Shown: in pieces, positions 11,630 to 23,744 of the stretch | Layout of the letters: the number at the start of each line of letters is the position of its first letter | How positions within the stretch are numbered: the stretch's first letter is position 1 | NCBI RefSeq assembly: GCF_050948215.1 | Contig: NC_135152.1 | Span: 6,668,310 to 6,732,309, forward strand | Direction of reading: 5' to 3' | Source: Halictus rubicundus | Taxonomy: Eukaryota; Arthropoda; Insecta; Hymenoptera; Halictidae | DNA: 64,000 bases | Notes under the pieces: generated by a model | Told to the model about the DNA's origin: nothing | Seen by the model: the letters and a program-made list of their open reading frames with translations, nothing else | The model's database searches: none | Program-made: the position numbers and the translations under genes

Positions 11630-12810
11630 TATTACCGTATGAAGGTGGCCAGTGGTGGGGAACCTGTGCACTGGTAGGTAGTGGGGGTCATGAAGCGACG
11701 GCGGGGAAGAAGTTGCCCAGGTCTAAATGATTACGTTCAAGTCGGTATGTACGAACGTTTCGACAGTTGCTAAATGTGTCTTCGTGTTTAATAATTAACT
11801 AAACCGTTCGTGTGGCGCGAATAAACATACGAGCACATGAGGATTTCGAGGATGTGACCCAAAGCGTCGAACGAATACCCCGAAAATGACAAAAATTGAA
11901 TAGCAAAATTATCCGAGACTGATCACGGGGTCCACACAGACCCACCGACGATCCCGCAACGGTACGAACTTCCCTGCGGCAAGAATTCCGTAGGAATTAG
12001 CATAGAAAACAGCACAAAGACGTCGAAGAAAGCGCAGCGAAAATGGTAGCAATTTTCCGCGGAAACCTAGCGTCCTGCGATTACTGGTAGCAATGTGGAG
12101 TCGGTTAGGGGTTGGGGGGGGGGGACGAACAGAAGCGAAACAATGGCGTAGTCGTCGGAAGAATCCATGGAACGAAAAGAAAAGGGGGTCAGATGGAAGC
12201 CGGGAAATGGCCGTCGTAGCACAGCTTTGGAGTGGCCGGTAGAAGGCACCGGTAATTTCGGCGAATAAATCGAAACTTCTGAAAGGGCGTACCAGAAGAC
12301 GAGCAAGTAGACGAGAACGAAGGAGAAGAAGGAGAAGAAGAAGAACGAAGAAGTCTCGCAGCAGAAGTCCCTCCGCATAGCTAAGGGAGGCGTGGTTGGT
12401 TCCGATGAAATGCAGATTGCCGCCACTTATCTCGAACAGATTGTCGATCCGTAAAACGTCGAGCGGTTGGCATCCGGGCCCCGGCGGATAAGCCGAAATA
12501 AAGAGGATCGAAGGAGAATTCGAAAGCACCCGGTCCGCGGGACTCCATTAGCGGGTCGTGGCCGTGCTCGGACGTTGAAGAACGAACGCCGTTTTCGTCT
12601 GCAGGCCGATATCCACTCCCTTGTGGCGTCGCGACGCGTCGCATCGCGTCACCCTCTACGTAACCCGCCTCGATTCATTCGTATTCCGCCCCTGTCGGAA
12701 ACTTTGCGATAATTCGATGTCTCGACGACTGCAAGAGCAGCAACAGCGGCCTGGTCTCCGTCATCATCGTCGGACCAAAGCGGCCTACGTGACTTTTCCG
12801 CTGCGATTTC
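11630..12810. other. Non-coding stretch with an AAG repeat and an 11-base G run
   Basis: A G run lies at 12114-12124 and an AAG-rich tract at about 12319-12352. A 206-codon minus-strand frame (11909-12529) crosses the AAG tract, which reads as a poly-leucine run; it matches no family known to me and overlaps other open frames, so I treat it as composition-driven. Confidence 0.45.
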
Positions 12811-12826
12811 ATCTCTCTCTTTCTCC

Positions 12827-12865
<39 letters not shown>

Positions 12866-13045
12866 GACGTCTCTCTTTGACTCCTCCTGTGTTTGTCTTT
12901 CCACGTCTCTCTCACTCTAAAAAAGCGCTCGCTCTTTCTCTGACCAGAGCTCTTTCTATCTTTCTCTTTTCCCATTTCTCTGTTTCCATATTTCTCTTTC
13001 CCCATTTCCCCCTTTCTATATTTCCCTTTTCCTCTCACTCGAATC
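12811..13045. repeat. Pyrimidine-rich tract: (CT)n followed by ~20-bp TTTCC minisatellite
   Basis: Bases 12811-12864 are mainly CT dinucleotides. Bases 12950-13040 repeat variants of TTTCCATATTTCTC and TTTCCCCATT at about 20-base spacing. Purines are rare on the + strand through this segment. The frames it opens read as Ser/Leu or Arg/Glu/Lys repeats and are artefacts of the repeat. Confidence 0.8.
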
Positions 13046-13825
13046 GAATGCTCGCCTTCGTTCGCTCGCGATTTCCAGTTTCCTTCGTCTGCGCAGGGCC
13101 CCCGTTTCCCGAACGTCGCCCCTGCTTTTTCCTCCCTTCGCTGTTACATCGACTGCGTCGTGTCCCTTTTTATGCCAGTCGCTGTGGATTTCTGCCGTCA
13201 TCTTCCGGCTTTTTGATAGCGCTCCTCACCCTCCCCTTTGTTTCCACTTATTTTTTTCCAGCCTTTTTGCTGCGGCCAGAACAGTATTCCGGCGCGGCGC
13301 TGTCTATATGCAAAAATTTCGGTGAGTTGTGCGCGCTCGCTTCTTTTCGGTCGCAAATTTTCCGCATCGATTTTCGAACGGCTCGCCCGCCGGTTCTTTC
13401 TGCAAATTTCTCGACAATTTGTCTTGCGGCGGGAAGTAAATTAAAAAATTTTCTTGTCGATGCACTGTAGCTGAATTTTTGGGGCCCGGGGAAAATATGT
13501 GTGGAAGAGCGTAGAATACAACTGAAGACACTGGCAAATTTGAAATATTCCTCGGGGACAAAGAAGTGGAGCATTAAAATATTAAATTCTGAGTGAAAAA
13601 TAGAACGGGACTTGAAAAATGTAATTAACAAACGTACGCACTGAAGCAACGTGGACAATTTTTTGTCGCCTCTTATCGTCTTCTTGTTCTACTTTTATTC
13701 GTTAAAAAAAGAAGAAGTTTGATCCTATTCGAAAATTATTATTTCCAATAGAGGTCCGCCGTATATTTATTAGACTTTGTTCAGAAACTTGAGGGGGAGT
13801 CTGATGTTGTAGTACCTACGAGGAG
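13046..13825. other. Non-coding stretch
   Basis: It is GC-rich to about 13440, then AT-rich. Overlapping frames up to 197 codons exist because the pyrimidine-rich tract lacks stops; no domain is recognised. Confidence 0.45.
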
Positions 13826-13829
13826 TTAA

Positions 13830-14071
13830 CCCTTAGCACTCGAATGGCAACTGTAAGGCGCCACTAAAAATTCCTGTATCATTAGTCAAAATATTTGTTA
13901 CATTATTCAATTTGTTTGTATTTAATAAATTACTAAACGTTTCAGTGCTGTACGAGTAAATTGCACAATTTTCGTATGTACAGTATGAAAAGTATATATA
14001 TAGAAGGGAAATATTCTAGGTTTGGAAGAAATGTTTCATTTTAGAGTTAAAATGACTTCGAGTGCAAAGGG
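13830..14071. mobile_element. piggyBac-type MITE (family B), copy 1
   Basis: The 242-bp element is flanked by TTAA at 13826-13829 and 14072-14075. The termini are CCCTTAGCACTCGAATGG and, on the other strand, CCCTTTGCACTCGAAGTC. It is uninterrupted: GTATGAAAAGTATATATATA near 13980-14000 is the site where the copy at 44069 carries a 930-bp insertion. It has no coding frame. CCC ends with a TTAA duplication are typical of piggyBac-derived MITEs. Confidence 0.88.
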
Positions 14072-14075
14072 TTAA

Positions 14076-14715
14076 AAAAATAATTCTTAGCTACGCATCT
14101 TTACGTCACAGAGACGGATATAAAACGGACCTTTTTCTAGTTCAGGATTCGATGTACCGTAATTTACGACCGTCAGTGCATCTACTGCTGGAATCCAAAA
14201 TGGCCCCCGATCCATCCTGGTCCACGGGGTCCGCGCTTCGCGCTGTTTCAAGCCAGCCCTGCATCTTCTTCGTCGCCTTTTTTCCCCTCGATTCGAGTGC
14301 TCTCTCCTCGGTGTTCCGGTCTCTAAGCGTTCCCGGCTCTTTCTCGTGTAATTTTCAAGTGGAATTTCTTCGTACGTGGAACGCGCTCACCCCGTGGAAC
14401 GAAGAGGTGCCGTTTTTCCCTTTTCCGAGGATCGCAGCTAACCCTTTTTCTATCTTTCTCCCTTTCTCCTTTCTCTTTTTTACCCTTCCACTCTGTTTCC
14501 ATAGACCTACCGCTGTCTCCGTCTCGGGGCCAGAAAATTATCGGGTGCAAATTGAATCGCGCGGCGTTTAATCTCGGCCATTTCCGGCCCCTCGACGTTC
14601 AACACCTTCGGGAAAAAGGTTAGCGCCGAAAGGATCCCCGGGAACACATCCGCCGGACCTTCAATAATCGCGGAAAACTGTTTCGCGAGGGAAATTCGCG
14701 CTTTTAATGCCGCAA
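14076..14715. other. Non-coding stretch
   Basis: GC-rich sequence with pyrimidine-rich runs near 14440-14500. A 169-codon plus-strand frame (14062-14571) begins inside the MITE terminus, and no recognised domain follows. Confidence 0.45.
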
Positions 14716-14717
14716 TA

Positions 14718-14904
14718 CAGTGATTTCTCTATATATGTCGCCAAGGCCTGGGTGATAAACGTCGCGGAGTTATCCCCACTACCGCGGGGTATACCCCGTG
14801 ATGGGCCACGAAGCTCCAGTGGGTAACACGGCTCGGGTATATCTCCTGGACGATACACGTCGCTAGCAAGACCCGTGTTCTTGACATATATCGAGAATTC
14901 TCTG
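14718..14904. mobile_element. TA-flanked MITE family E, copy 1
   Basis: The 187-bp element is flanked by TA at 14716-14717 and 14905-14906. The left end CAGTGATTTCTCTATATATG and the right end (other strand) CAGAGAATTCTCGATATATG form inverted repeats of about 25 bases. Its interior (CCAAGGCCTGGGTGATAAAC, then GGAGTTATCCCCACTACCGC) matches the copy at 46187 in opposite orientation and in part the copy at 22641. The TA duplication points to Tc1/mariner mobilisation. No frame belongs to it. Confidence 0.9.
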
Positions 14905-14906
14905 TA

Positions 14907-16560
14907 CCGCACTAAGAAAATGCCGTTCAACTCGTTTCCTGTCACCGTTTCTTCCGCCAAATGTCTTCGCAGTCGTGACGTTTCAATCGCGTCGTTTCCT
15001 TTTTTAGAATTATATTTTTCTTATCGAACCTGCCATGGCGCAGTGACTTTAATTGCAGCGCGCTTGAAATCAATTTATTTTTGTCGATGTAAAATTCATC
15101 GTTCAATGGACGCGACGGAATTTACAGCCGCAGTTAATAGTTAATAGCGTGAGAGGGAATCGTAATTTACTGCTGCTATATTGTGACAATTTCGTTTAGT
15201 GAATTCGATGTCTGTCCGGTGACCGTAGTAGTTACGCGTTTAATTAATTTGAAATTTGAAATGGACGGGCTGCGTGCTGTTGCGACTCTTCGCGGAATCT
15301 CCCTATCGTTATTAACTATTTTTAAAAATGAAAAAATGTCTCGAACGTACTACAACATTGAAAATTGATTTTGTTCATTCAAGATCCTCCCTTCCTACAT
15401 TTCTTTGTTCATTTAAAAATCTTGCAAATTATCTCCATTATGTTCTATGAACACAAAAATTGAACTTGAACGAAAGTTACGATCCCTGAATTTTGAAGGC
15501 TACGAAATAGTTTGTTCGCGTAATTATTACACGTTTCAGAGTATTTTGCAAACTTGGGCATGTATGTAGAAAAATATTCAGCTTGGTGATTTTGAATCAA
15601 TTGTGGAAAGAAGCGTTCTTTAATTCTAACATAATTGTGATTAATTTTTATTAAATTGAGTGACGAAGTTGTGCGTTTGGAAAAATGTTTCAGCAAGAAT
15701 TTGAACGGGGATTGAAAATGGATTCGGTATAAGTAGTTCGAGATGGAGAACTTTAACAACGTTGGTCACAGATTTTTCTTCTTTGTCGAAAAGTTGTTTC
15801 GCAAAATAGTCTTTCTCAACAAGCTCGCATTTCGATCATTCAGCATCGGGAGCGAACAATTTGCATAAAGATCCCCGGGTCGAAGTGTAACGATAACAAA
15901 TGTAGCCGAGCATAATGCCAGAATCGATGGGAATGATAAAAGATAAAATATTGTATAAGGTGGCTACGGGAGGACGTTGAAATTATTCATTTATGTGCGA
16001 GAGATGATTCCCAGGCACAGAACTCGCGGTGGAAGATGCGAGTTCCGGAGGTCGCCAGAGACCGACCGAGATCTTTGCTCTCGATTTATCGAGGTCGGAG
16101 ATATCGATAAGCCGTGTGATTCACGGAGCCACGTCCCCGCGGGTCGCCGACCCTGCAACCGTAACAAAATCATGGCCGTGCGAACACACGGGGAGATTAT
16201 GTCATTCGCAAATCATTCGGCCGACAAAAAATTACGTCCTCCGATAATGCCCAATAATGGCCCGGGGAAAAAACGGGAACGTTCCATTTTACCGGCGTTT
16301 TTTACGCCGGGATGACGCGCCGGCATAAAAAAGTGGATCACTGCGAAAATATGCAGTTTTGAATCTCGGCACGGAAGTAAAATGACGATGCGATTCCTAC
16401 TATCTTTTGCAAGCTCAATGCTCGATTTATCGGTTGATGGTTAATTTAATGTCTCAGATTTGCAGCAAAAATAGTATAATTGTTGTTATTGATGCATATT
16501 CATGCAGATTTACATTTTTATGAATTTTTTCTTGCTCGTATCTCTCAGTGGGTCAAAAAG
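14907..16560. other. Non-coding stretch
   Basis: Alternating AT-rich and GC-rich sequence. A weak partial match to the MITE A end (TTTGCATAAAGATCC) occurs near 15860 but lacks the CGCAGTC terminus. No gene is recognised. Confidence 0.4.
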
Positions 16561-17188
16561 AATTTATTATTTGAATTTTGATGATATGAACACCGTACAT
16601 ACCTAACAATGTGCAGTATTATATCTGAATATAATATATTATAATAAATATATATATTATAATTTATTGTATATATTATACTGAATAATACCAATTGCTT
16701 TCTTTTGTTGCTTGAACTGTTGGAATTTATTTATTGAACACCTTTTCCTTTGGACGTAGAAAACCGAAGCGAGCATTTGTTTAATGACATTCCTTTCGTT
16801 CAGACACCCCATTAAATGTTCATAAACGCCATTCGAGCTCTAATTGTACATTTCCAATTACATTTTCAAAGTCTAGTGTGCACTGATCATTAAACTGCAG
16901 ATTTCATTCATTTGATAAAAATGAGTATTGTTGAAATTATTAACACAAGAATTACCCAGCTCGTCAAAATGACGGATTTCAAATTTTTTTCTGTTACAAT
17001 TCATGAACTTGTAGAAATATTTTCTTGAGAAACGTTTTAGGATGCTTCTTTATTCAAGTAAAGGTTGCTATGAAAGTCCTACGAGATCTGAACAAATTCA
17101 ATCCTGTTATTATCATAAAGGAAGATACATTCGGGGACAATATTAAGTGGACAACTCTTAAAAATCGCATAACTTTTTGAACGATTCA
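16561..17188. repeat. Dispersed ~600-bp repeat M, copy 2
   Basis: It is homologous to 11021-11629 in the same orientation, with an extra AT-rich stretch (ATATATTATAATAAATATAT type) near 16630. It ends inside element N, which here is complete. Both copies contain the start of N at the same internal position, so N was already part of the repeat when the copies separated. Confidence 0.88.
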
Positions 17189-17406
17189 AATGATTCAATC
17201 GTCGTAGGCTCAGTTAAAAAAGTTGAAGGATAATTTTTTCATTTTTATATAATTCCAACCAATTGCAATCTAAAGAAATTTTTGTTCACTCATTGTCTAG
17301 CAAACTAGTCGGTCTAACATTAAACAAAAAAATTCAAGTCATTTGGAGCAATTTTAAAAAGGTTTTGCGATTTTTAATAGTGTCCATTTAATATCGTCCC
17401 CGACTG
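17128..17406. mobile_element. TA-flanked MITE (family N), complete copy
   Basis: The 279-bp element lies between TA at 17126-17127 and TA at 17407-17408. The left end CATTCGGGGACAATATTAAG and the right end (other strand) CAGTCGGGGACGATATTAAA start inverted repeats that can be followed imperfectly for about 50 bases, through AAAAATCGCA. No transposase frame is present. The truncated partner is at 11569 in repeat M copy 1. Confidence 0.82.
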
Positions 17407-17408
17407 TA

Positions 17409-18165
17409 TGTACATCAGTCTCGTTTAGGGTACCGTAGTTCCAGCGTGAAAGCGAAAATTCAATTTTCATTTGGTTCATGCATATCTTGAAATTGTTGGG
17501 AACAATTTTTATGTATAAAGATCCGCAATCTATTGACCATCGATATTAAATTTATTTTTTATAACGCACACGGATTGCTTTTCATATTTACTTGACACCG
17601 TTCGAACTAATAAATTAGTGCGTGCATTTCGTTTGAACGATTCGCACGCTTGATTACCGCGATGACAAAACTGCATTTCCATAAATCGGCTCTTAACGCC
17701 GCGCGTTACCCGGAACTCTGTTTAATTTTCTTGTCGGGTCTCTCGGCTAAAATGAAATCAACGAATTAATCCCGTACTTTGTGTTCCGAGGATCCGAGGA
17801 TTTTTATCGGCTCGCCCGATAAAAATAGGTCCCCGTTAATCGTCGCCGGACGCCGAGCGTTAATCCGACGGCGTATTTTTGCTTGGGAAACCGGAAATCG
17901 GTGAAATATACGTGCGGAGTCGTTCCCGATTGAATATTCACAATTCCATCGAGCGATCCGCGGCGCCGGTGAGCAGATTACGTTGGTTCGTTTAAAAGCA
18001 AGATCAATCCCGTGGAAAACCGGTTAATGTAACAACCTTCGCCCCGCGGCGAATCCAATTGTCACGGAAAAATCATCGGTGCTTCGCTTGATCGCAGTCC
18101 GGTGACGTGATTCCTCGATAATCAGATTACAGAAAATTACGAGGGAGAAAAGTTCGATTCGCTTT
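17409..18165. other. Non-coding stretch with one MITE A end
   Basis: A MITE A terminus (TTTTTATGTATAAAGATCCG then CAATC, TA) ends at 17530. The rest is GC-rich near 17690-18000 with no recognised gene. Confidence 0.5.
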
Positions 18166-18168
18166 CGC

Positions 18169-18169
18169 T

Positions 18170-18239
<70 letters not shown>
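18169..18239. repeat. (CT)n tract, about 70 bp
   Basis: Uninterrupted CT dinucleotides run from about 18174 to 18239. It is the longest pure CT tract in the window. Confidence 0.95.
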
Positions 18240-18240
<1 letters not shown>

Positions 18241-18244
18241 ACGT

Positions 18245-20810
18245 AGACGTCGACGACAAATGAAACGTTCGTGACCAGAACTAATCGAATTATTATTTCA
18301 ATTAATCGAATCCATGCAAAATAATGCTCGGACCTTCGTGACCTTTCATCGATGAATTTTTTCGTCGCTCCTCTCCTGTCGAATCGATTCTGACCAGCCA
18401 ATTTTTATTAATTTTTTATTAACTTACTTGGCGCGACTGAAATATCCGACAGGTGAAAATCATTTTACTATTTTTATGCGAATTTAATAGACCGGGCGAT
18501 TTTTAAAAAATTTGCTCTTTTAAAAAGTTCCGGCGAAAAATCAGTGAAGTTTACATGGCAAATAGCGTCGATTAAAATGGAGATTAAAAACGGCTGTGAA
18601 ACTAGAACGTTGTAAAATTCTGTAAAGCAGCGTAGTATGTGTAAAGTTTAATTTTCACGTTATTTATCAAGCCATCCCATAACTGCCAGTTTCTTGATAT
18701 TTTTGGAAAATAAAATCACAACTATTAATATCTTATGAATATTTTCTTTCATTTACAACAAGCCGTAGAATTATACACATACAAGACTAACGATTGTTCA
18801 GTTGTATTTCACCTGTCAGAAATATAAAACGAAGTTCACAATGGTTGTACATTTTCATTCATGCATGCTTATTTTCGTTTATTTTGTTTTCGTGTTCCAA
18901 GTCCAAATAATTATTCTGCTATTAGAAACAACCCACTGTATTTTTAAATTGAAACATTCACGTGTCCTTCATTAATTTCTAAATATTCTAGAAAGAAGTT
19001 CGCACAAACGCCTGCTCCATGCAATTAATTTCTGAACACCCGGTACGTACCGTAACGCAGTATAAATTCACTAGAGCACCGTTCTTCAACTTTTCCAAGG
19101 TTTTCCTTTTACCCTTTTGCTCACTGGGATCGCGGCGAGCGTGAATAACGCGAAATAACTGTTAGAAGAGAACAATAAATATTCTTTCGTTTAATTATAC
19201 TAATTTGATACGTCAAAACGGATAACCATGGGTTCGTTCAACCGAGTCTTTCGTAACGGGCTCTCGCGATCGATCGTTAAAATTAAATTAATAAATCACA
19301 TTGTTGGCCGGCAAACCGTTCGCTTTGTACCGGCCTCGTTATTCCATTGCCTTTATTAACAATATCGCGTTGCATATTGAACGAGGTACTCGGCGAATTC
19401 GAGAACCGTACCGCATCGGATCGTCCGGGAGTGATTACGAACGCACAAATGACAGAATTAAAGGGCACAAGTCGGCCCTGTATTGGTCGGCTCGCGAGCG
19501 TAATTTTATTAATGCAAATTTGTCGAACTGATTGAATTAAAGGGGGCCCCGTTCAGTAGCTTTGTTTCAATCTTCGCTTTGTTTAAAACGCTTTCTCCCG
19601 AAAAGAATTGAAATCGGCGATTCAACGCAAGAGATCTGTTCGATCCGATCGAGAAATGAATTTGCGAATTTTCTCCGAGACAAACTGTTCGTACGAATGA
19701 CATTTTAATTACATGGTTCATCGATGTGTATTTCCAACATGCGTAAAAAATTGTTGTTGCAACTAGACGGTCGATGTTGTTAATAAAATATCTGCGGGAT
19801 GCCTCGTCCGAACTGAAAATATGAAACCTGAGTTTAAAGAACATGTTTTGGGAAATGTATGCCGATTCATAAATTTTGAAAATATTGTATCAATTTTCAG
19901 GACCGAAGGATTTTTCTGAACAGGTGAAGCAGTTCTTATTTTCAAAACCAGATATTGTTGATTAGCAAAGGTGGCTAATAAAAAAAGTGAAGTGAACTTT
20001 TACGTACTTGCAGTGACGTATAATGTTACATGCATTTCAAGAATATTGCGATTTGAATTTACGGTAGGAGACCACGTTTTACTTCCGAAACCAGGCCAAA
20101 AAATGGTCAACAATGCTGTAAGTAAAAATTGTAGGATATTGTGGTATCATCGAGTGAACAGAAAAAAAAAAAAAAGAAAAATAAATTCATCTCAAAACGG
20201 ATCGGAATCAAACTTTGAAAGATTTTGAAAGGAAACAGTCTGACAAACACAATTCATAAAAAAATTCATATCTCGGTTATTGTCCGGAGTTTCGCCACGG
20301 GACAGAGTGGAAAGTGATCGGAACGGTTTTCCGCTTTATGAGAGAAATATTAGAGAAATCGGTTCCGCGGCCAATAAGCGTGCAACAAGCGTCGAAAGTA
20401 ATATCAAAGGATCCTTCGCCGGTTGTTCGGCGAAGGGCCCATAAAAGTATCGAGTTCTCGGTCTCGATTGATCGTCACCGGCGGCGAGAACGTATTTCGA
20501 GGGTGGTCCCACGGAAACTTGGTTATTTCGAAAGTTTTAATGTCCCGGCACACTTGGTCGCGATCTTTTTATTCGCGAACCGGTGTTGCGAGGACCTCCA
20601 GGCCGATAATACGTACACGCCGGGCATTCTTTATCGGCTCGGCAAGGGATCGTATCTTTTCCCGGACTTTCCCCCCGCGAATTTCCAACCGAAGTTTTCC
20701 CCCGGTCTACGTGGAAACTCATTTTCCGCATCGACGGCCGGCGAAATTGTCGCGATTTGCCTGCTGGAGAACGACCCGGAAAAATCTATGGCTGAGCTAT
20801 TCTCTTTTTC
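18245..20810. other. Non-coding stretch
   Basis: AT-rich unique sequence, with a GC-richer segment at 19200-19550 that has short overlapping frames on both strands and several homeobox-type TAATTA-like cores. It could hold regulatory DNA, but nothing in the single sequence proves that. The block at 20290-20800 is GC-rich with a 222-codon frame (20314-20982) that ends in a CT-encoded Ser/Leu run; no domain is recognised. Confidence 0.4.
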
Positions 20811-20814
20811 GTTT

Positions 20815-20819
20815 TCTCC

Positions 20820-20878
<59 letters not shown>
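20815..20878. repeat. (CT)n tract
   Basis: CT dinucleotides are pure from about 20826 to 20875. Confidence 0.93.
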
Positions 20879-20879
<1 letters not shown>

Positions 20880-21226
20880 CAGTTTGACTGGCCTTTTGTG
20901 CCGATCCGAAAAATGTTTGAGAATCCAGCTCCCTTCTACTACCACTACTCTTCTACCTTTCGAGCGGAAAATGCGACAGTAGAGCAACCGGTGACCCATT
21001 CTGCGAATAAAGAAAATCTGCCTGTTTTGTCGAGATAGGCTCTCTGTGCTCCGTTTGCTGTCGAACAGGTGGCTCGTGATTTGGAAACGTAGGTAGAGTG
21101 GTGGAGAGGGCTGGATACAGGTGTGCGAAAGGGATGCTGTTGGATTGGTGCATTTATTGGAAGTTTCATGGATTGAATGTTTTCATTCAAGATTTCTTCT
21201 AGACTTGTATTCTTCGGTAATAACTA

Positions 21227-21423
21227 GACTGTGGATTTTATGTATTTACGGCAAAAGTGGGTACGGCTAATTTAAGACAGTAAACGCATTTGAAGAATTT
21301 AAATATACTATTATATTATTTTCGACCTATTAAACATATTAAGCAGGAAATCAAATATTTATTTGACCCCAGTTTGTTGCAATTCATGTAGAAAGTTTTT
21401 ATTTTGCATAAAGTTTCGCAGTC
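21227..21423. mobile_element. MITE A, complete copy with TA duplication
   Basis: The 197-bp element lies between TA at 21225-21226 and TA at 21424-21425. The left end is GACTGTGGATTTTATGTATT and the right end ATTTTGCATAAAGTTTCGCA then GTC. The interior has no frame. This copy and the one at 58861 define the family ends best. The neighbouring sequence 20885-21220 holds nothing recognised. Confidence 0.88.
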
Positions 21424-21429
21424 TAGTAG

Positions 21430-21830
21430 TAACATAAATTAGTAAAGAGCAAAGAATTTAGTAAAGAGTAAAGAGCAAAGAATTTTGAATGAAGAATGCT
21501 GTTGCATTAGGGTACGTATTCAAATTTTTATAAGTTGGAATTCTTGAATAAAGATTTCTTCCGCAATTATAGTCCGAGTGATAGTTTTGGTAATTTATTG
21601 AAGAGCAAAGAACTTTTCAATCGTTACAAATCAAAATTTTTTGTTATTTCTAAGCAGATATTTGTTGAAATTTTTATTGATTGAACACCTTGAATGAAAA
21701 TCTGTCTGTAGAAGTTTCTCTATATAAACTTTGATAATTGATTAGAAGAGTAAAGAATTTTCTGTTAATTCTAATTCTGTATTTATTCGAACAGTGAAAT
21801 ATTAAAGAAAAAAAATTAAAAAAAGATTAA
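21430..21830. repeat. Cryptic AAAGAGCAAAGAATTT repeats
   Basis: Variants of AGTAAAGAGCAAAGAATTT occur near 21440, 21460, 21600 and 21740, irregularly spaced. The pattern suggests a decayed simple repeat, not a functional element. Confidence 0.5.
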
Positions 21831-22344
21831 AGAAAAGTTCATTTAAATAATCCTCAATTTCCCGAACCGTAGCCGGTGTATGCGGATAGAATCGAAACTG
21901 CGTCCTGTCTCCCTTTAAAATTCTTCACGTGTCCTTCCTAGGACGTAACACTAACAATAAAAAATATTTAATTCAAAGTCAGGTCCGTACTCTCGTCAGA
22001 GCAAACAGAGCTTACGTTTGCTTCCAGTTCCTGTAAATCACTCCGCAGAAGTCCATATTTGCATAAACATCTTGCTGGCTGCGCGTCACGTACAATGATA
22101 AATGACCGAGATTTTGCATACTTCTGTTAAACACCTAATCCGAGGTGAAAATCTCAAGGGGTTTGAAACGGGAGCCGTGTAACCGGGTAATTTAAAGCTT
22201 GTATCTCGCCCCGTTATCACCGCCTGTCCATTAACAAACAAAGTGGCGCTGTTTAAAATGTTTTTTAAACTTGAAAATGCAGTGTACAATTACCGGTTTG
22301 CTGAACTTGCGGGAACAGTTAAGCGCACGCGCGTTTCTCATCTT

Positions 22345-22450
22345 GAAAATTTTTATTCTACAAAATAACTGAGTTCTTACAATCTGATATGTAGCACCGT
22401 TGTTAACTTCGCTTACTTATTTCGATTATAAATGCATAAAATCCATAGTT
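22345..22450. mobile_element. MITE A, diverged copy
   Basis: The string TTATAAATGCATAAAATCCA followed by TAGTTG near 22425-22450 matches the right end in its inner part, with the CGCAGTC terminus mutated to CATAGTT. A weak left-end match (TTTTTATTCTACAAAATAAC) lies near 22351. The flanking sequence 21830-22340 and 22450-22638 is otherwise unrecognised. Confidence 0.45.
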
Positions 22451-22640
22451 GAATACTTGCGAATACAGAGAAACAAATTCTGGTAACGTTAAGAAGAAAA
22501 TTATATGAGACTTTAAATCCGTGACATAAAACATTTGTAAAAAAAATTTTTTCGTCCGAGTTCAACCAATTTATACGTTAAAATAAACCAGTTGTATTGA
22601 CCATTGCAATTTTATTTATAATAAATACAACTATCATCTA

Positions 22641-22927
22641 CAGTGAATCCGGGATATACGTCGCCGAGACTTCCGACTTAACCGTCGCGGAATTATCCCC
22701 ACTACCGCGGGATATGTCGCGTGAGTGTGAACATAGCAGGGTCTCGTCGGCAGCATTTCTTCGCTGTGACTTTGACAGATAGCTCATAGGACACACGAAT
22801 TACGACGTGTTTACGGACCGCGGTGAACTGTAAATGGCGGTGACTATCGCTGTCCTTTTCTACGTTCGATACTGCATCAAAGAATAGTGTCCCGACTGGG
22901 CTGCTGACATATAACGCGAATTCACTG
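22641..22927. mobile_element. TA-flanked MITE family E, copy 2 (diverged, longer)
   Basis: The 287-bp element lies between TA at 22639-22640 and TA at 22928-22929. The ends are CAGTGAATCCGGGATATACG and, on the other strand, CAGTGAATTCGCGTTATATG. The segment CGGAATTATCCCCACTACCG is shared with copy 1. The extra 100 bases lie in the middle. Confidence 0.8.
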
Positions 22928-23124
22928 TATTTACGTGAATGTGGCTGAGCAAAAAGGAAAATTTGTGAAGAAAACGGCGAGAAAATTTCAAGACGACGAA
23001 GTGTAATCAATATTCTATTAAAATCGTACATTTCGGGGATCTGTTAATTAACTTCACTTGTCACGACTTACAAGAACGTCGCAGCCAACCAGCGTCCGCT
23101 AATCGAATCGTCATTTTGCCAATT

Positions 23125-23340
23125 GCATCCGTTTTAGCGACCCACTTTTCCATTTCCTCGGGACCGTATCGCGACGTATCGGGAATATCGAATAACGATT
23201 TGAAGATATTGAACCGGTCAGGATATCGGGGGAAGGGCAAGAAGCCAGAATTACGTAAAAATTACGCTTCTTTCGCCGACTAGCGAGACTCAAAGACGGA
23301 AATACCAAAATATCCCGGAAAGGGGTCGCTAAAGGGTTAA
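23125..23340. mobile_element. Probable TTAA-type MITE, one target site degraded
   Basis: The right end (GGAAAGGGGTCGCTAAAGGG, then TTAA at 23337-23340) is the reverse complement of the left-end segment TTTAGCGACCCACTTTTCC near 23132-23151, with small differences. The left TTAA would have been changed to GCAT. The size of about 215 bp fits the other piggyBac-type MITEs here. Confidence 0.55.
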
Positions 23341-23740
23341 GGTTTCCTGTCCTCTGACTCGAAACTTGTAGAAGGCTGAACGCGATTTCCGTTGCCGATC
23401 TATTCCGCCGTGTTCCAGGGTCGCTTTAACTGCACTTCGCAGTCGTAGTTTTTATCAATTGTTCCTCAGATTTTTCCCGTTCCGCCCTCCTGATCTCTGT
23501 TTGATGGGGTCGCAGCCGAAACGGCGCAGCCAATATGCAAAACGGGACAATCCGCGCTCGAAATCCATTTCGCTGGGACACTATCGACGGAGACATTTGC
23601 ATGCAATGATTATTGCCGTGCCGGCGTTGTTATCGAGTTCGCGTATTATGATCATCGCCTGCGGTTTAGGGCGGTGGATCCTCGTTCTCGGTGCTTCATT
23701 CGCCGAATTTTCCTCGGCAAGCTGCATGGAAATGTGTGTA
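23341..23740. other. Non-coding stretch
   Basis: GC-richer unique sequence with short overlapping frames; no recognised feature. Confidence 0.4.
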
Positions 23741-23744
23741 GTAT

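Noticed and set aside
11909..12529. 206-codon minus-strand frame with a hydrophobic poly-leucine run
   Set aside because: The leucine run is an AAG microsatellite read on the other strand, and overlapping frames are open on both strands.
20314..20982. 222-codon frame as a gene
   Set aside because: The C-terminal part is a CT microsatellite read as Ser/Leu, and the rest has no recognisable domain.
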